From contig QJNS01000119.1 in the NCBI GenBank assembly GCA_004154925.1, forward strand, positions 177,414 to 241,413: a stretch of DNA of 64,000 nucleotides, written 5' to 3'. The first letter of the stretch is position 1, and every line of letters begins with the position of its first letter. This DNA comes from Monosporascus cannonballus (lineage: Eukaryota > Ascomycota > Sordariomycetes > Xylariales). The position numbers were made by a program, and so were the translations under genes. Below the pieces are notes generated by a model that did not search any database, had not been told where the DNA came from, and worked only from the letters and a program-made list of their open reading frames with translations. Of the stretch, positions 22,801 to 36,033 are shown piece after piece.

Positions 22801-25800
22801 CATAAGGTTTGTAACATAACTTTATTATGCCCTAATAATTCAGACATTATTTAATATATTTTCGGATATCGTTCGCCATATTTTCTCAATAAAACTTTTT
22901 AGTTATTAGTTCTAACGTACGGACATATACTATATATCCTACCCTTAAATTATTATAGTACTAATTAATTAATTATTTCCGTAAAACGCCTTATAACGGG
23001 ATTACGAATTTATCTCGATAATATAAAACCTTATTTAAATCTAAGAAATATTTTCCCTTTATTCCGGCTTAACGTCCAGCTATTCGTATTAACTCTATAA
23101 TATTTAAATCCTTAGTTTACAACTTTCGAACCTAATCGTAAAACTGTCGGAAAACCTTCAGCTAAAATGCCGTTTCGTTTTTGGCTAATTCTTTCGCCAA
23201 AAAACGTAAAACGTATTAATTATAAATAATAACTTTAATATTAATTTCGTTCTCCTTAAATTTTTTAAAATCTAATTATAATACGGTTATAATTTATAAT
23301 TATTATTATTTAACCACTAATTATATTACTGCTACGATTCGTATTTATATTATTATTCGCAAGCAATAAATTCGACAAATATATAAATTTTTGCTTTCCT
23401 TTTCCTTTCAAAAAGTTTTTGCAATTATATAACGAAAGTTTTCCGCTTTTTTTACGCAAATAATAATTACTTAAATTTCCGTTATTTAAAATTTATCTGG
23501 AAATTTTATAACGAACGAATTTTGCGCTGCTTTTATAAGGCCTTTTGCCCTTTTATAATATTTTAAATTACGCTATATATTTGCAACCGTTTTCCGTACG
23601 TTTTCCGGCATATTATTTATAAATTCAAATTTTTTAAATAATATAAAAATTACGTTTTTATACGCAATTTCCCTTAATATATAATCCGGGCATCTAAATA
23701 ACTTATCCGCCGGGTTAACGGCGCCCGGTCGGTATTAAATCTCAAAATCAAATTACGTAAAACGATAAATTTATCGGGTTAACATTTTCTTAAAATTACG
23801 CGCCGGCGCCTTTATTATATCTTTTAACGCCATATAATCAATAAGCATTAGGAAATTTTTTTCCGTACTTTCAAAGTATTGCCGCCAATATTTTAAATTT
23901 TTTATAATCGCCAATAATTTTTATTATCCTATAACTTATTATTTTTCGGTTAAATTTAACTTTCGTAACCAATATATAATTAAGCATTAATATTTTCCAT
24001 ATTTTTATAAAAATATCCTTAATATAATTTTTACTAAGGTATCTATTTTAACCCTGGTATTTTTAATATTATCCTAATATCGAAAAATGGTCGCTAACTA
24101 AAAAATATTTTTTAAATTTCAAAACGCTTTTTTAACCTTTTCGGGTTACCGGAATTTTATTATTTTTCCTTTGCCTTACGCCCCTTTTAAAAATTTAATA
24201 ATAAGTTCGGTAATATGCGAATAATAAATAATAAATTTCCGATAAAAATTTGCAAATTTTAAAAATACTTAAATATTATAAATTAACTTTAATTTTAACC
24301 ATATTTTAATAATATTAACCCGTCGGCGGTCCATTTCCAAACCGTCGGTATTAATTATAAATCTTAAAAACTTTATTTTTTTTTTTGAAAAATTCGCATT
24401 TAAACGCTTTAACAAATAATTAATATTATAATAACCGTTCGTAAACTAATTAAAAATATTATATATATATATTTTCATTATCCGAATAAATAATTATATT
24501 ATTTCAATATATTACGTATATATAATTAATTAATTTAATTAATACCTTATATATATATATCTGGAACGTAATTAACGTATTAATAAGGCCAAATAATATA
24601 ATTATATATTCAAATTACCCGTACCGCGTTCGGAAAATAATTTTTTATTAATTACCTTTTTTAATTTTAATGCGGTAATAAATATCCTTAAAATTAATTT
24701 TCGAAAATACCTTAATTAACCTTAAATAATCCATTATTTTTAAAACCAAAGATAAAAAATATTAGTTTTTTATCGTTACCCGATTTAGCCCCTTATAATT
24801 AACGTATAATCGGAAATTACCGTCCTTCTTAGGTACAAATAATACTAATATTTTTATATTTATTTTTAAATAACGTATCCGGCCTACATTTAGATTTTTT
24901 CGGATATATTTTTCGAATACTTTGCTTTAAGCTTTCGAAATAAAGTAAATTAAATTAAATAAAGGCGTTTTCCTTAAGATCAGATTTATTGCATATTCCG
25001 CCTTTAATAATTCAAATATCTTTTTCGTTATTTTTTCGGAATATACTCGCCGGAAAGTCTTTAAATATGCAAAAAGGTTAGTTATTTTTTATTCCTATTA
25101 TTCCCCAAATTCCGGAATATTTAACTTTTCGGCTAAGCTTATTAAGTTAATAATATAAATTTGCTTACCGGAAAACATTAAATTTACAATTTTTTATTTA
25201 TCGACTTCTTATAATAATCCGTATAACTATTAATATATAATTATATTTAACAAAATTCTTAATTTACTTATTCCGCGTTTAAACAATAAAAAATCGAACG
25301 CTTTCCGATCGCAATATATTACAAAATAAATTTATTTAAATTTCCGTTCGTTCTTATTACTATTTATCATGTAAACAAAATTTTTATAAGCTCCATAACA
25401 TTTGATATACGCGCCGTTAACGCCAATAAAACCCGGAATATCTACGGAAACTAGTTGGAAATTAAACTTTCTTACTAATTTTCTGCTCATAATATTCACT
25501 TATGTTCCGATATCCATATCCATTTATACCGCCACGTCCCTCGTACTTCTCTTAATAAATACCCTCCCTCTAAAAGACAACTCTATTTCAACCGTCCTAT
25601 AGTTATTAGCCGAAATAAACTGGATATATACGCCTACTCCGGCTTTTCTTTTGGGTTCACGTCTAGGAACTAATCTAATTCGTTATTATATACTATAACG
25701 TTCTGTATGGCCTTCGGAGGTCGGTCTCCGTATAGCCGGGATAACAAGGTTTTCGTATCCCTTTTTAATTTGCAATTTACCCTTTTATAACCTGGTTTCC

Positions 25801-27270
25801 CATAATTATAACACTTAAATAAGCCCTTATAAAAATCAAAAATATTAAGTCGTATAAATTTATTCCGATCGGAATTAAATTAATAATTATTTACTTTCCG
25901 AATATAAAAACGCTTACGGTCTTTACTATTTCCGCGCAGCGCTTTTAAATTACTTTAAAAATCTTTTTTCCCGAAAACATTAAAATAAGATCGTTTATCC
26001 CTATTAATACCTTTAACGAAAAATAATCGGTTTTTCTTCGCTTTTTTCTAAACGTCTTAATAACGTTTTACCTTATTTGCCACGTTATTAGCTCGTTTCA
26101 ACTTAACGTTTTTCCGTAATAAGGTATTTCGTAACCCTAATATTAATTTATAAAAATAATCAAAAACAAAACGCTTATTATTCCGCTCGTTTTCCGGGCT
26201 AAAAACGTTCGCAAACTTTATTTTATAAACCAAAAACCTTTATTTAACGTAAAAATCCAACAGTAATTAATCGGATCGCTATCGTAATTTCATAAATTGT
26301 TTCTTATATTCCTTATCGAAAAAATTAAGATTTGCATAACCTTTCCTAATAAAAATCTATAAATCTTCCATTTTCAATTTTTCTCGTAATTAAAATAATT
26401 AAACGTAACGCGGTATAATCGTTAAATATTTGCAATAAAAACGTCCATATAACCCATAACCTATTAGATATAAATAAAGATATTTCGCTCTGGCCTTTTG
26501 GCGTAAACTTCCGTAACAACTTTTATCTAATCCTTTTTCTTTTTAATTAATACGCGTTCGGAAAATTTCGAACAATTATAACATAATATTCGCTTATCGC
26601 CCTTAAGCTTTTATAACGATATTACAATTAATTTATAAAGCTTTATTTTTTTAATTTATATTATTACTTATTATTTAGCTAATTATCGGAATAATTCCGA
26701 ATATTATTTATTTTATTAATAAATAATTTCCAAAATCTGGTTATTATTAAAAGGCTTAATTTTTTTATTTTAAATTCCGGAACGCGTTCGTTGTATTACG
26801 CCCGTTTTCCGACCGTTTAATTAACGGTTATTAGGATATATCCCTATTATATGTATAAAAAGATTTAAAATCTTAAGAACTATAATTCTTTACCCGTTAA
26901 AATTCCGTAATAAACTTTTTTACCTATTCCCGTACCGTAATTAATCGTTCGTTAATTAGGTTCCGATCGGTAATCTTTTCGATTAATAACTTAAGTTCGT
27001 TTTGCAATTAGCAAACTTTACTTTTAATAATTATCGCATTACTTTTTACAGTAAATAAAAAAATTATAAAATAATAAATAATTATAAATTAAATAAAATA
27101 ATTTCCGATTAATCGTAAAACAAATTCCAAAAAATAAATATATTAAATTATTTTCATTTAACGTTTCCTATTAATTGCCAAATAATAAATTTATATTAAT
27201 AAATAAGTCGGTAATTAATTAATAACTGGTCGGCTACCAGCCTTATTTTTATAAGGGCTATATTCTTACA
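19839..27270 (-). mobile_element. Ty3/gypsy element E1, inserted in E2's 5' LTR
   Basis: Same family as E2, opposite strand. The 5' LTR is 27,065-27,270 (206 bp) and the 3' LTR 19,839-20,043 (205 bp). An exact TATAA duplication lies at 19,834-19,838 and 27,271-27,275. The internal part (20,044-27,064) is an inverted copy of E2's. The RT active-site region lies near 24,480-24,520 and is degraded. A patch at about 25,390-25,760 is clearly less AT-rich than its counterpart in E2 (about 28,700-29,080). Confidence 0.9.
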
Positions 27271-27401
27271 TATAAATCCATTATCTGGCAACTAATTAAA
27301 AATATTAAATAAAAATAACTTAATATATTTATTTCTTAGAATTTGCTTTACAATTAATCGGAAATTACCTTATTTAACTTATAACTATCTATTATTTTAT
27401 A

Positions 27402-30400
27402 ATTATTTTATTTACTATAAAAGGTAATACGATAATTATTAAAAACAAAGTTCGCCGATTACAAAACGAACTTAAATTATTAATCGAAAAGATCGCCGAT
27501 CGGAACCTAATTAACGAATAATCGATTACGGTACGGAAATAGGCGAAAAAATTTATAACGGAATTTTAACGGGCAAAAAATTATAATTCCCGGGATTCCG
27601 AATTACCTTATATATATAATAAGGATACGTCCCGATAGCCTTTACTTAAACGGTTAGAAAACGGATATAATATAATAAATACGTTCCGGAATTTAAAATA
27701 AAAAAAATTAAATTTTTTAATAATAATTAGAATTTAAAAATTATTTATTAATAAAATAAATAATATTTGGAATTATTCCGATAATTAGCCGAATTATAAA
27801 TAATAATATAAATTAAAAAAATAAAATTTTATAAATTAATTATAATATCGTTATAAAAACCTAAAAATAATAAATAAATATTATGTTATAATTACTTGAA
27901 ATTTTTCAAATACGTATTAATTAAAAAAATTAAATAAAAATTATTACAAAAATTTAAATTAAAAAGCTAAAGCAAAATACCTTTATTTATATTTAATAGG
28001 TTATAAACTATATAAACATTTTATTACGAACGTATAATAATAATATTATGCTATATTTAATTATTTCAATTATAAAACAAAATTAAAAATAAACGGTTTA
28101 TAAATTTCTATTAAAAGAAATTACGTAAATTTTATTTTTTTTCGATAAGAAATATAAGGAATAATTTATGGAATTACGATAACGATCCGATTAATTATTA
28201 TTAAATTTTTATATTAAATTGAAATTCTTAATTTATAAATTAACATTTACGGACGTTTTTAGCCCGGAAAACGATTAAAATAATAAACGTTTTATTTTTA
28301 ATTATTTTTATAAATTAATATTAAGGTTACGAAATATTTTATTACTAAAAAATAATAAATTAAAATCAATTAATAACGTAATAAATAAAATAAAATATTA
28401 TTAAAATATTTAATAAGATTAATTATTTTTTGTTAAAATTATTAATAAAAATAAACGATTTTATTTTAATGCTTTCGGGAAAAAAATCCTTAAAATAAAT
28501 TAAAAATACCGTACGAAAATAATAAAGACCGTAAGCGTTTTTATATTCGGAAATTAAATAATTGCCGATTTAATTTTAATTAAAATAAATCCGTACAACC
28601 TAACACTTTTAATTTTTATAAAGGCCTATATAAATATTATAATTATAGAAAATAAAGTTATAAAAACGTAAATTACAAATTAAAAGATATACGAAAACTT
28701 TATTATTCCGGCCATACGAAAACCGACCTTTAAAGGCTGTACAAAACGTTATAATATATAACGATAAATTAAATTAATTTTTAAATATAAACCCAAAAAA
28801 GAAACCGGAATAAATATATATATATTTAATTTATTTCCATTAATACTTATAAGACGGTCAAAATAAAGCAGACTTTTAAAAAAAATATTTATTAAAAAAA
28901 GACGGAAAACATAACGGTATAAATAAAATTAAAATTGAAATATAAATAAATATTATAAGCAAAAAGTTAACAAAAAAACTTAACCTTTAATTAATTTCCG
29001 TAAATATTCCGGGCTTTATCGGCGTTAATAATACGTATATTAAATATTATAAGATTTACGGAATTTCTATTAGCATAATAAATAATAACGGAAACGAACG
29101 AAAATTTAAGTAAATTTACTTTATAAGATACCGTAATTAAAAAACGCCCGATTTTTATTATCTAAACCCGGAATAACTAAATTAAGGATTTTGCTAAATA
29201 TAATTATATATTAATAATTATACGGATTATTATAAAAGGTTAATAACTAAAAAATTACAAACATAATATTTTTCGGTAAATAAATTTATAAAGTTAATTT
29301 AATAAATTTAGCCGAAAAACTAAATATTTCGGAATTCGAAAAATAATAAAAATAAAAAATAATTAACTTTTTTATATATCTAAACAATTTCCAGTAAATA
29401 TATTCCGAAAAAATAACGAAAAAAATACTTTAATTTTTAGGGGTAAAATATGTAATAAACCTAATCCTAAGGAAAATATTTTTATTCGGCCTAATTTACC
29501 TTATTTCGGAAATTAAAAAATATTATTCGAAAAATATATCCGAAAAAATCTAAAAATAAGCTAAATACGTTATTCGAAAACGAACGTAAGGGTACTAATA
29601 TTATTTATGCCCAAAAAGGATAATAATTTCCGATTATACGTTAATTATAAAGAGCTAAATCGGGTAACGATAAAAAATCGATATTTTTTACTGTTAATCT
29701 CAAAAATAATAAATCGTTTAAAATTAACCAAAATATTTATTATCGTATTAAAAATAAAACAATTAATTAATAAAACATTATTTTCCAAACGTAATACGGG
29801 TAATTTAAATATACTGTTATATTATTTAATTTTATTAACGCGTTAATTACGTTTTGAATTTATATATATAAAATATTAATTAGATTAACTAATTATATAT
29901 ATATAATATATTTAAATAATATAATTATTTATTCGGATAACGAAAAAAATATGCGAAATATTTTCAGTTAATCCATAAACGGTTACTATAATATTAATTA
30001 TTTATTAAAACGTTTAAATATAAATTTTCTAAAAAAAATAAAATTTTTAAAATTTCCGGATTTTTATCGAAAATTTATTATTTATTATTTACGTATTATT
30101 AAACCTATTACTAGGCTTTTAAAAAGGACATAAGGCAAAAATAAAATAACAAAATTTAAATAATCCAAAAAATTAAAAGGGCATTCGAAAACTTAAAAAA
30201 TATTTTTTAGTCGGCGATTATTTTCCGATATTAAAATAATACTAAAAATACCAGGGTTAAAATAAACGTTTCGATAAAAGCTATATTAAAAATATTTTTA
30301 CAAAAATATAAAAAATATTAACCCTTAATTATATATTAATTATAAAAATTAAATCCAACCGAAAAATAATAAATTATAAGATAATAAAAATTATTAATAA

Positions 30401-33400
30401 TTATAAAAAGCTTAAAATATTAACGGTAATACCTTAAGGGTATAAAAAGATTTTCAAATATTTACTAATTATATAACGTTAAAAGATATAATAAAGGCGC
30501 CGGCGCGTAACCTTAAAAAGGTTAACCTAATAAATTTACCGTTTTACGTAATTTAATTTTAAAATCTAATACCGACTAAACGTAATTTTTACGTTATTTA
30601 AAAAATTCGGATTTATGAATAATATGCCGAAAAACGTACGGAAAACGGTTGTAAATATACAGCGCGATTTAAAGTATTATAAAAAAGCAAAGAGTTTTAT
30701 AAAAATAACGCAAAATTCGTTCGTTATAGAATTTTTAAGTAAATTTTAGATAACGGAAATTTAAATAATTACTATCCGCGTAAAAAAAGCGAAAAACTTT
30801 TATTATACGATTATAAGAAATTTTAAAAAGGAAAAAGAAAATAAAAAATAATATATTTACTGAACTTATTACTTATAAATAATAATATAAATATAAATCA
30901 TAATAATAATATTATTAGCGGTTAAATAATAATAACCGTAAATTATAACCATATTACGATTAAATTCTGAAAAATCTGGAAAAAATAAAACTAGTATTAA
31001 GGTTATTATTTATAATTAATACATTTTATATTCATTAATAAAAAAATTATTCAAAAACGAAATAATATTTTAGCCGAAACTTTTTTAATAATTTTACGAT
31101 TAGGTTTAAAAGTTATAAATTAAAGGCTTAAATATTATGGAATTAATACGGATAACTGGATATTAAAACGGAATAAAAGGAAAATATTTTTTGAATTTAA
31201 ATAAGATTTTATATTATCGACGTAAATTTATAATTTCGATATAAAATGCTTTACGGAAATAATTAATTAATTAATATTATAATAATCCAAAAATAAGATA
31301 TATAAGATATATCCGTATATTGGAATTAATAATTAAAAAGTTGTATTAAGAAAATATGACACACGATATTTAAAAATATATTAAATAATATCCGAATTAT
31401 TAGGGCATATTAAAAATACGTTATAAACTATATAAATAATTATAACCCTTCTTATTCTTTAAGTAATTTCTTTTAAAATATCTTATTAAAGTTTATTACG
31501 AAACTTCCCAAAATTTTAAGTTTAAACGGGTTAAAATATAACATAATCTTAATAATTATTAACCGTTATACAAAATTAAAATTATTTATTTTTATAATTA
31601 AAACTTTAACCTTAACCAAATTAACCCAATTATTTTACAATAAAGTTAAATATAAATTCGGTACGCCAGCCGGAATTATTAATAATAAAAAGAAATTATT
31701 AACGAATTAATTTTAAAAGCAATTTTGTAAAAAACAAAAAATAAAATAACATATATTAACCGTTTATTATCCGTAAACTAATAAGTAAACGAAATATATT
31801 TATTAGGTTTTAAAATATTATTTCTATAATTACCTTAATAAATATTAAAATAATTAAATAAAGTTATTACAAAATACGGAATTTATATATAATGATATGC
31901 GGAACGTATTTATTGATTATTTTTCGTTCGAAACCTGATATAATTATTATTTAAAAATAATAAAATATCTTTTATAAAAATTAAAAAAATAAAAATAAGG
32001 AATTAAAAAACGTTTCGAAAAAATAACGGTTATTTATCGAATAATATATAAATATTAAGAAAAAATAAGGGCAGTTTAAGAAAAATATTATAATTAATGT
32101 TATACGTTTATAAAACTTTAATTAAGATAATAAATAAATTTATATTTATTTATATCTGAGTTACGATTAAAAAATAAATATATTCTTAAATATATAAAAT
32201 AATTCTTTTTAATAAATATTAACGGATATATAATATATTTTTAATATTTTTATTAAAACCGTAATATAGCCGGAAACCGAACAACATTTAAATAATATTA
32301 CCGGATTTAATAAAAAAATAGGAAAAATAAGTAATAAAAAATATTATCCGTTATCGAAATAATTAAAAATAACGCAAATATCTAATTAAATAAAAAGGTT
32401 AACTTATTAAATATAATACGTAAAAACCCCGAAAATACCTTAAATATGTATTTAAGATATTATAACGTTACGAAAAAAAATTAAATATATATATAAAAAT
32501 AAAATAATTTAAAAACCGTAAAATAATAATAACCCGATCGGAAATTAATTATTTAATTATTATAAAAATTATAAAAAATAATTTTAAATAAGATTCATAT
32601 TAATATTAAAATATTATTTAATTATATAATTATTTTTAAGTTTTTAACGAATAATTACCTTATCGTATATTAATCAAAAACTTATAAGTAATAAAAAAAA
32701 TTAAATTTTTATTTCGAAAATAAACTTTCGCGTTTAATTATTAAATTTTACGTTAATTAACTTTTAATAAATATATTAAGGAAATTAACATAAAAATATC
32801 GGAAAATAATTAGAAAATATATAACGGCAAAAAACGGGTACGTTTTTAAATTTACTGGGCAAAAAATTTGGAAAAAACTTAAAAACGTTTTATTCCTTAC
32901 GGAAAATAAGGCCTAAATAACCGAAATATAATTTGTTATTAATTAGAAATAAAATACCGTTTTTAAAACATTTAATATATTTAGGTTTAATAATTATTTT
33001 ACCGGATAAAATTATTTTTTAATTATAGTTATTAATAAGTATCAAAATTTCGTTGAAACGTCGGAAAACGGGTAGAAAATGTTCGTAAACAAAAAACGTA
33101 ACGGCATAACGGCTTTCGAAAATTACCTTATTTATAAGGGTATTTTGAAATTACGTTTAATCGGAAATTAATTGCAGAATAATAAGAAAAAAATTATATT
33201 ACTTATAAAAAAAATTTAAATTTATAAACCTATAAAATAATATTAAAATTAAATTTCCGTAATTATAATAAACGATCGAAAATTAACTTTAATTATATTA
33301 AGAAAACGATATTCCTTAATAATAACCATATTAAAAACAAACTTAACCTTACGAAAAACGTTAAGTTAATAACTAACCGTAATTACGTCAGAACGTTTAT

Positions 33401-34138
33401 ACTAGATATCCGTAATACAAACTTTTTCGAATTTATCGATTAATTCCTAATTATCGATACCGAATTAAAAAATTATTTAAGCGATATTTTTAAAAATAAT
33501 CGGAATTTAAACGGAAATTAAATAACAATATTAATAATATTAAAAATAATTATTTACCATTTGAAAAATTTTATAATAATAATTAAATATAACGTAATTT
33601 AAGGCATCCGGAATTTAAACATAAATTATATAATAATCGAAATAATATTATATTACGTACATATAATACGGTTTATTATTACTTGTAATATAATTGGTAT
33701 TTATCTTATTATCGGCGTCGAAAAAATAACGCTAGAAAAAATCCTAATTTTCTTTAATATTAAAGTATTATTTTTTTAGAACTTTTTACGAAAAAAAAAT
33801 TATAAACGGAAATAATACGTAAAATAAATAAAAAAAGCGAAATAAGAATAAAGAAAAACGAAAAACCGAACGGAACGTATACGTAAAAAAATGGAAATAT
33901 AGGCGCGAAAGGAAAAAAAAAGGTAAACAAAATAAGGTTAAAAACGGATTATAATAAAGAACTAAGAGGAACATAATTAATTACGTAATATGGCACATAT
34001 TAATTATTATGGCAACTACTTATAATATAATATAACGGTAAATTATCGGCAAGTATATATAATCAGATTTACGAAATGCGTTATATTAAATTAATAATAA
34101 TGTTATTAAGAATTAATAATGTAAAAAGGGGAAGTAAT
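27402..34138 (+). pseudogene. gag-pol relic of element E2
   Basis: Plus-strand Ty3/gypsy polyprotein. A gag-like helical N terminus (KVRRLQNELK, IEKIADRNL) starts near 27,450. Reverse transcriptase begins at 29,607 with MPKKDNNFRLYVNYKELN and VTIKNRY; the conserved Asp of the V-D-Y motif is Asn here. The active site is Y-L-N-N at 29,909-29,920, both catalytic Asp codons changed by G-to-A. RNase H similarity lies near 30,250-30,430 (LNPTEK). The integrase core lies near 31,530-31,700 (INRYTKLKLFIFI, YKFGTPAGI), again with Asp to Asn. The element is enzymatically dead by direct reading. Confidence 0.8.
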
Positions 34139-34349
34139 TATAAAAATATAGCCCCTATAAGAATAAGGTTAATAACCGACCAACCACCGATCAGCTATTA
34201 ACCCACTTACAAATATAAATTTACCATCTGGCAGCTAATAGGAAACGCCAAATGAAAATAACCTAATACATTCACTTCTTGGAATCTGCTCTACGACTGG
34301 TCGGAGATCACCTCACCCAGCTTACAGCTGTCCATTATCTTACAATATT

Positions 34350-35646
34350 CTCGAAATCCGGGTATTTTTTTTACTTAATTAGATATTGGGTAAGTCCGTT
34401 TTGTTTTCGTATATTAAGGATTTCCTCCACCTTATATACTTATTCGTTTTCCATTTTTACATTATTTTATATCGTATGCACTTTAATTATATCTTTTGTT
34501 AATTCGAAAAAAGAAATGTAAAAAATTAAATAGAATTTAACTTTTAGTAAACGTTTTAATTGGTAATTATTTTCTGAGATTTTCTTAATAACTTTATATG
34601 GACCGATATATTTGAAATTAAGGTTTTTGCTGGGTTATTTTGTTTAAATATTTTTTGTAACGAAAAAAATTATTTCCCCTTTTTCGAAAGTTAATTCCTT
34701 TAACTTTTTTTGGTTATAGTATTTACTTTTTTGATTTCGTATGAATTTTAGTTTTATTTTTATTTCTTAATGTAATTATCGTAGTTATTTTAATGTAAGA
34801 ATTATTTTCATATTAATCGTACCGTTATTGCGTATTTTTTTGTAAGTTTTTGGAATGAAACCAACATTTACGTTCGCAAATATTATTTTGATATTTTCGT
34901 AATAATTAATATTATAAGTTAATTATGCGATTAAAAATTCTTTAATTTAATTATTTTATTTATAATTAATATAATATCGAAAGTAAATTTCCAAAGATTG
35001 ATTTATCCGTTTTATTTATTTATCCGTTTATGATTTAAATACGCTAGATAACTTGTAATTTAAGCCGATTTATATTATTAGGCCTTGCCAAAATTTTAAT
35101 ACAAATATTAATCCTTTGTTTAAGATAATTTTTATTAATAATCCGTATATGCTGAAAATGTATTTAAAGAAAATATATACTAGTTATTCGGCGTTTATAT
35201 TTTAGTAATATGGTAAAAAATAACAAAATTTCGTAAATCGATCGACGATTACAAAAATGCTATCGTAATATATTTTTATAACTGGATTTTTTAACCAAAA
35301 GAATTTGGTGATAAAATCGAATATAATTAAATATTATAATTATTTTACAACTAGTAATAGCTGTAATTTTCCGTATAACTTATATCGTCGAGCCTTTATT
35401 CTAGTGTAAATATCGTATTGCCGTATAACTTTTTATGGCGTTACTTTTATTTTAAATAAAGAATATATATGTTAAAATCGTTTTACAGTTTTGTAAATGC
35501 CTAGATGTCCGTAAAATTAATATTCGTATATTTTTCGTATTAAATATTTTTGATATTTTTTTTAAAAAATTTGTATCTTATCCGTTTTTTGGTTTTTTTT
35601 GGAAAACCGTTATTATATTGCTAAATTTTTTAATACATATCGAAAG
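34350..35646 (-). mobile_element. Middle piece of element C, between E2 and D
   Basis: This aligns with element A at about 12,420-13,690 and lies on the minus strand. It resumes at TCGAAATCCGG after E2's duplication and stops at the GAAAG target of element D. It covers the 3' part of pol. Confidence 0.75.
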
Positions 35647-35973
35647 TGTTACGACCTGACAAGCTACGGCCTCTAGAAACGGTCGCAATAGGAAGGCCAA
35701 GAAAACTATGTGGATCAGGTCACGTGATGGATCACCAACTTACTGGTGGTGATCCAGCCAACGGAACAAGGATATATACGCTCATTAATTCCATAGTTTA
35801 AATAGCTTCAGCTTGCAACAAACCACTTATTAATACCAATCGTTTGCAGTAATAAGGTATTAAGAGACGTGACACGTTCTTATATCTATTGCTTAGATTC
35901 CCACGATATTTCTGCTAACATAAACCCGTACGACTAAAGTTTAATAATTGGTTAAACCTTATAGTGGGTTACA
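35647..35973 (+). repeat. 5' LTR of element D
   Basis: 327 bp. It contains only the terminal half unit of the 35 bp LTR repeat (ACCAACTTACTGGTGGT), and no full unit, so it is shorter than its partner. Confidence 0.9.
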
Positions 35974-36033
35974 TGTTACAAGCTTTTATTTAATAATACC
36001 GTTAAACTCTGAGCAATATTCAACATTATAAAA

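Larger units (their letters stand above)
19759..34344 (+). mobile_element. Ty3/gypsy element E2 (206 bp LTR family), inserted in C and carrying E1
   Basis: The outer ends are flanked by an exact ATATT duplication (19,754-19,758 and 34,345-34,349) inside element C. The 5' LTR is split: its first 80 bp are at 19,759-19,838, and after E1 and the duplicated TATAA the remaining 126 bp run to 27,401 (206 in total). The 3' LTR is 34,139-34,344, also 206 bp. Internal sequence 27,402-34,138 reads on the plus strand. Confidence 0.9.

Noticed and set aside
33786..33974. Small hydrophobic minus-strand ORF
   Set aside because: AT-rich antisense of the end of E2; phenylalanine-rich frames like this arise by chance in RIP-mutated DNA.
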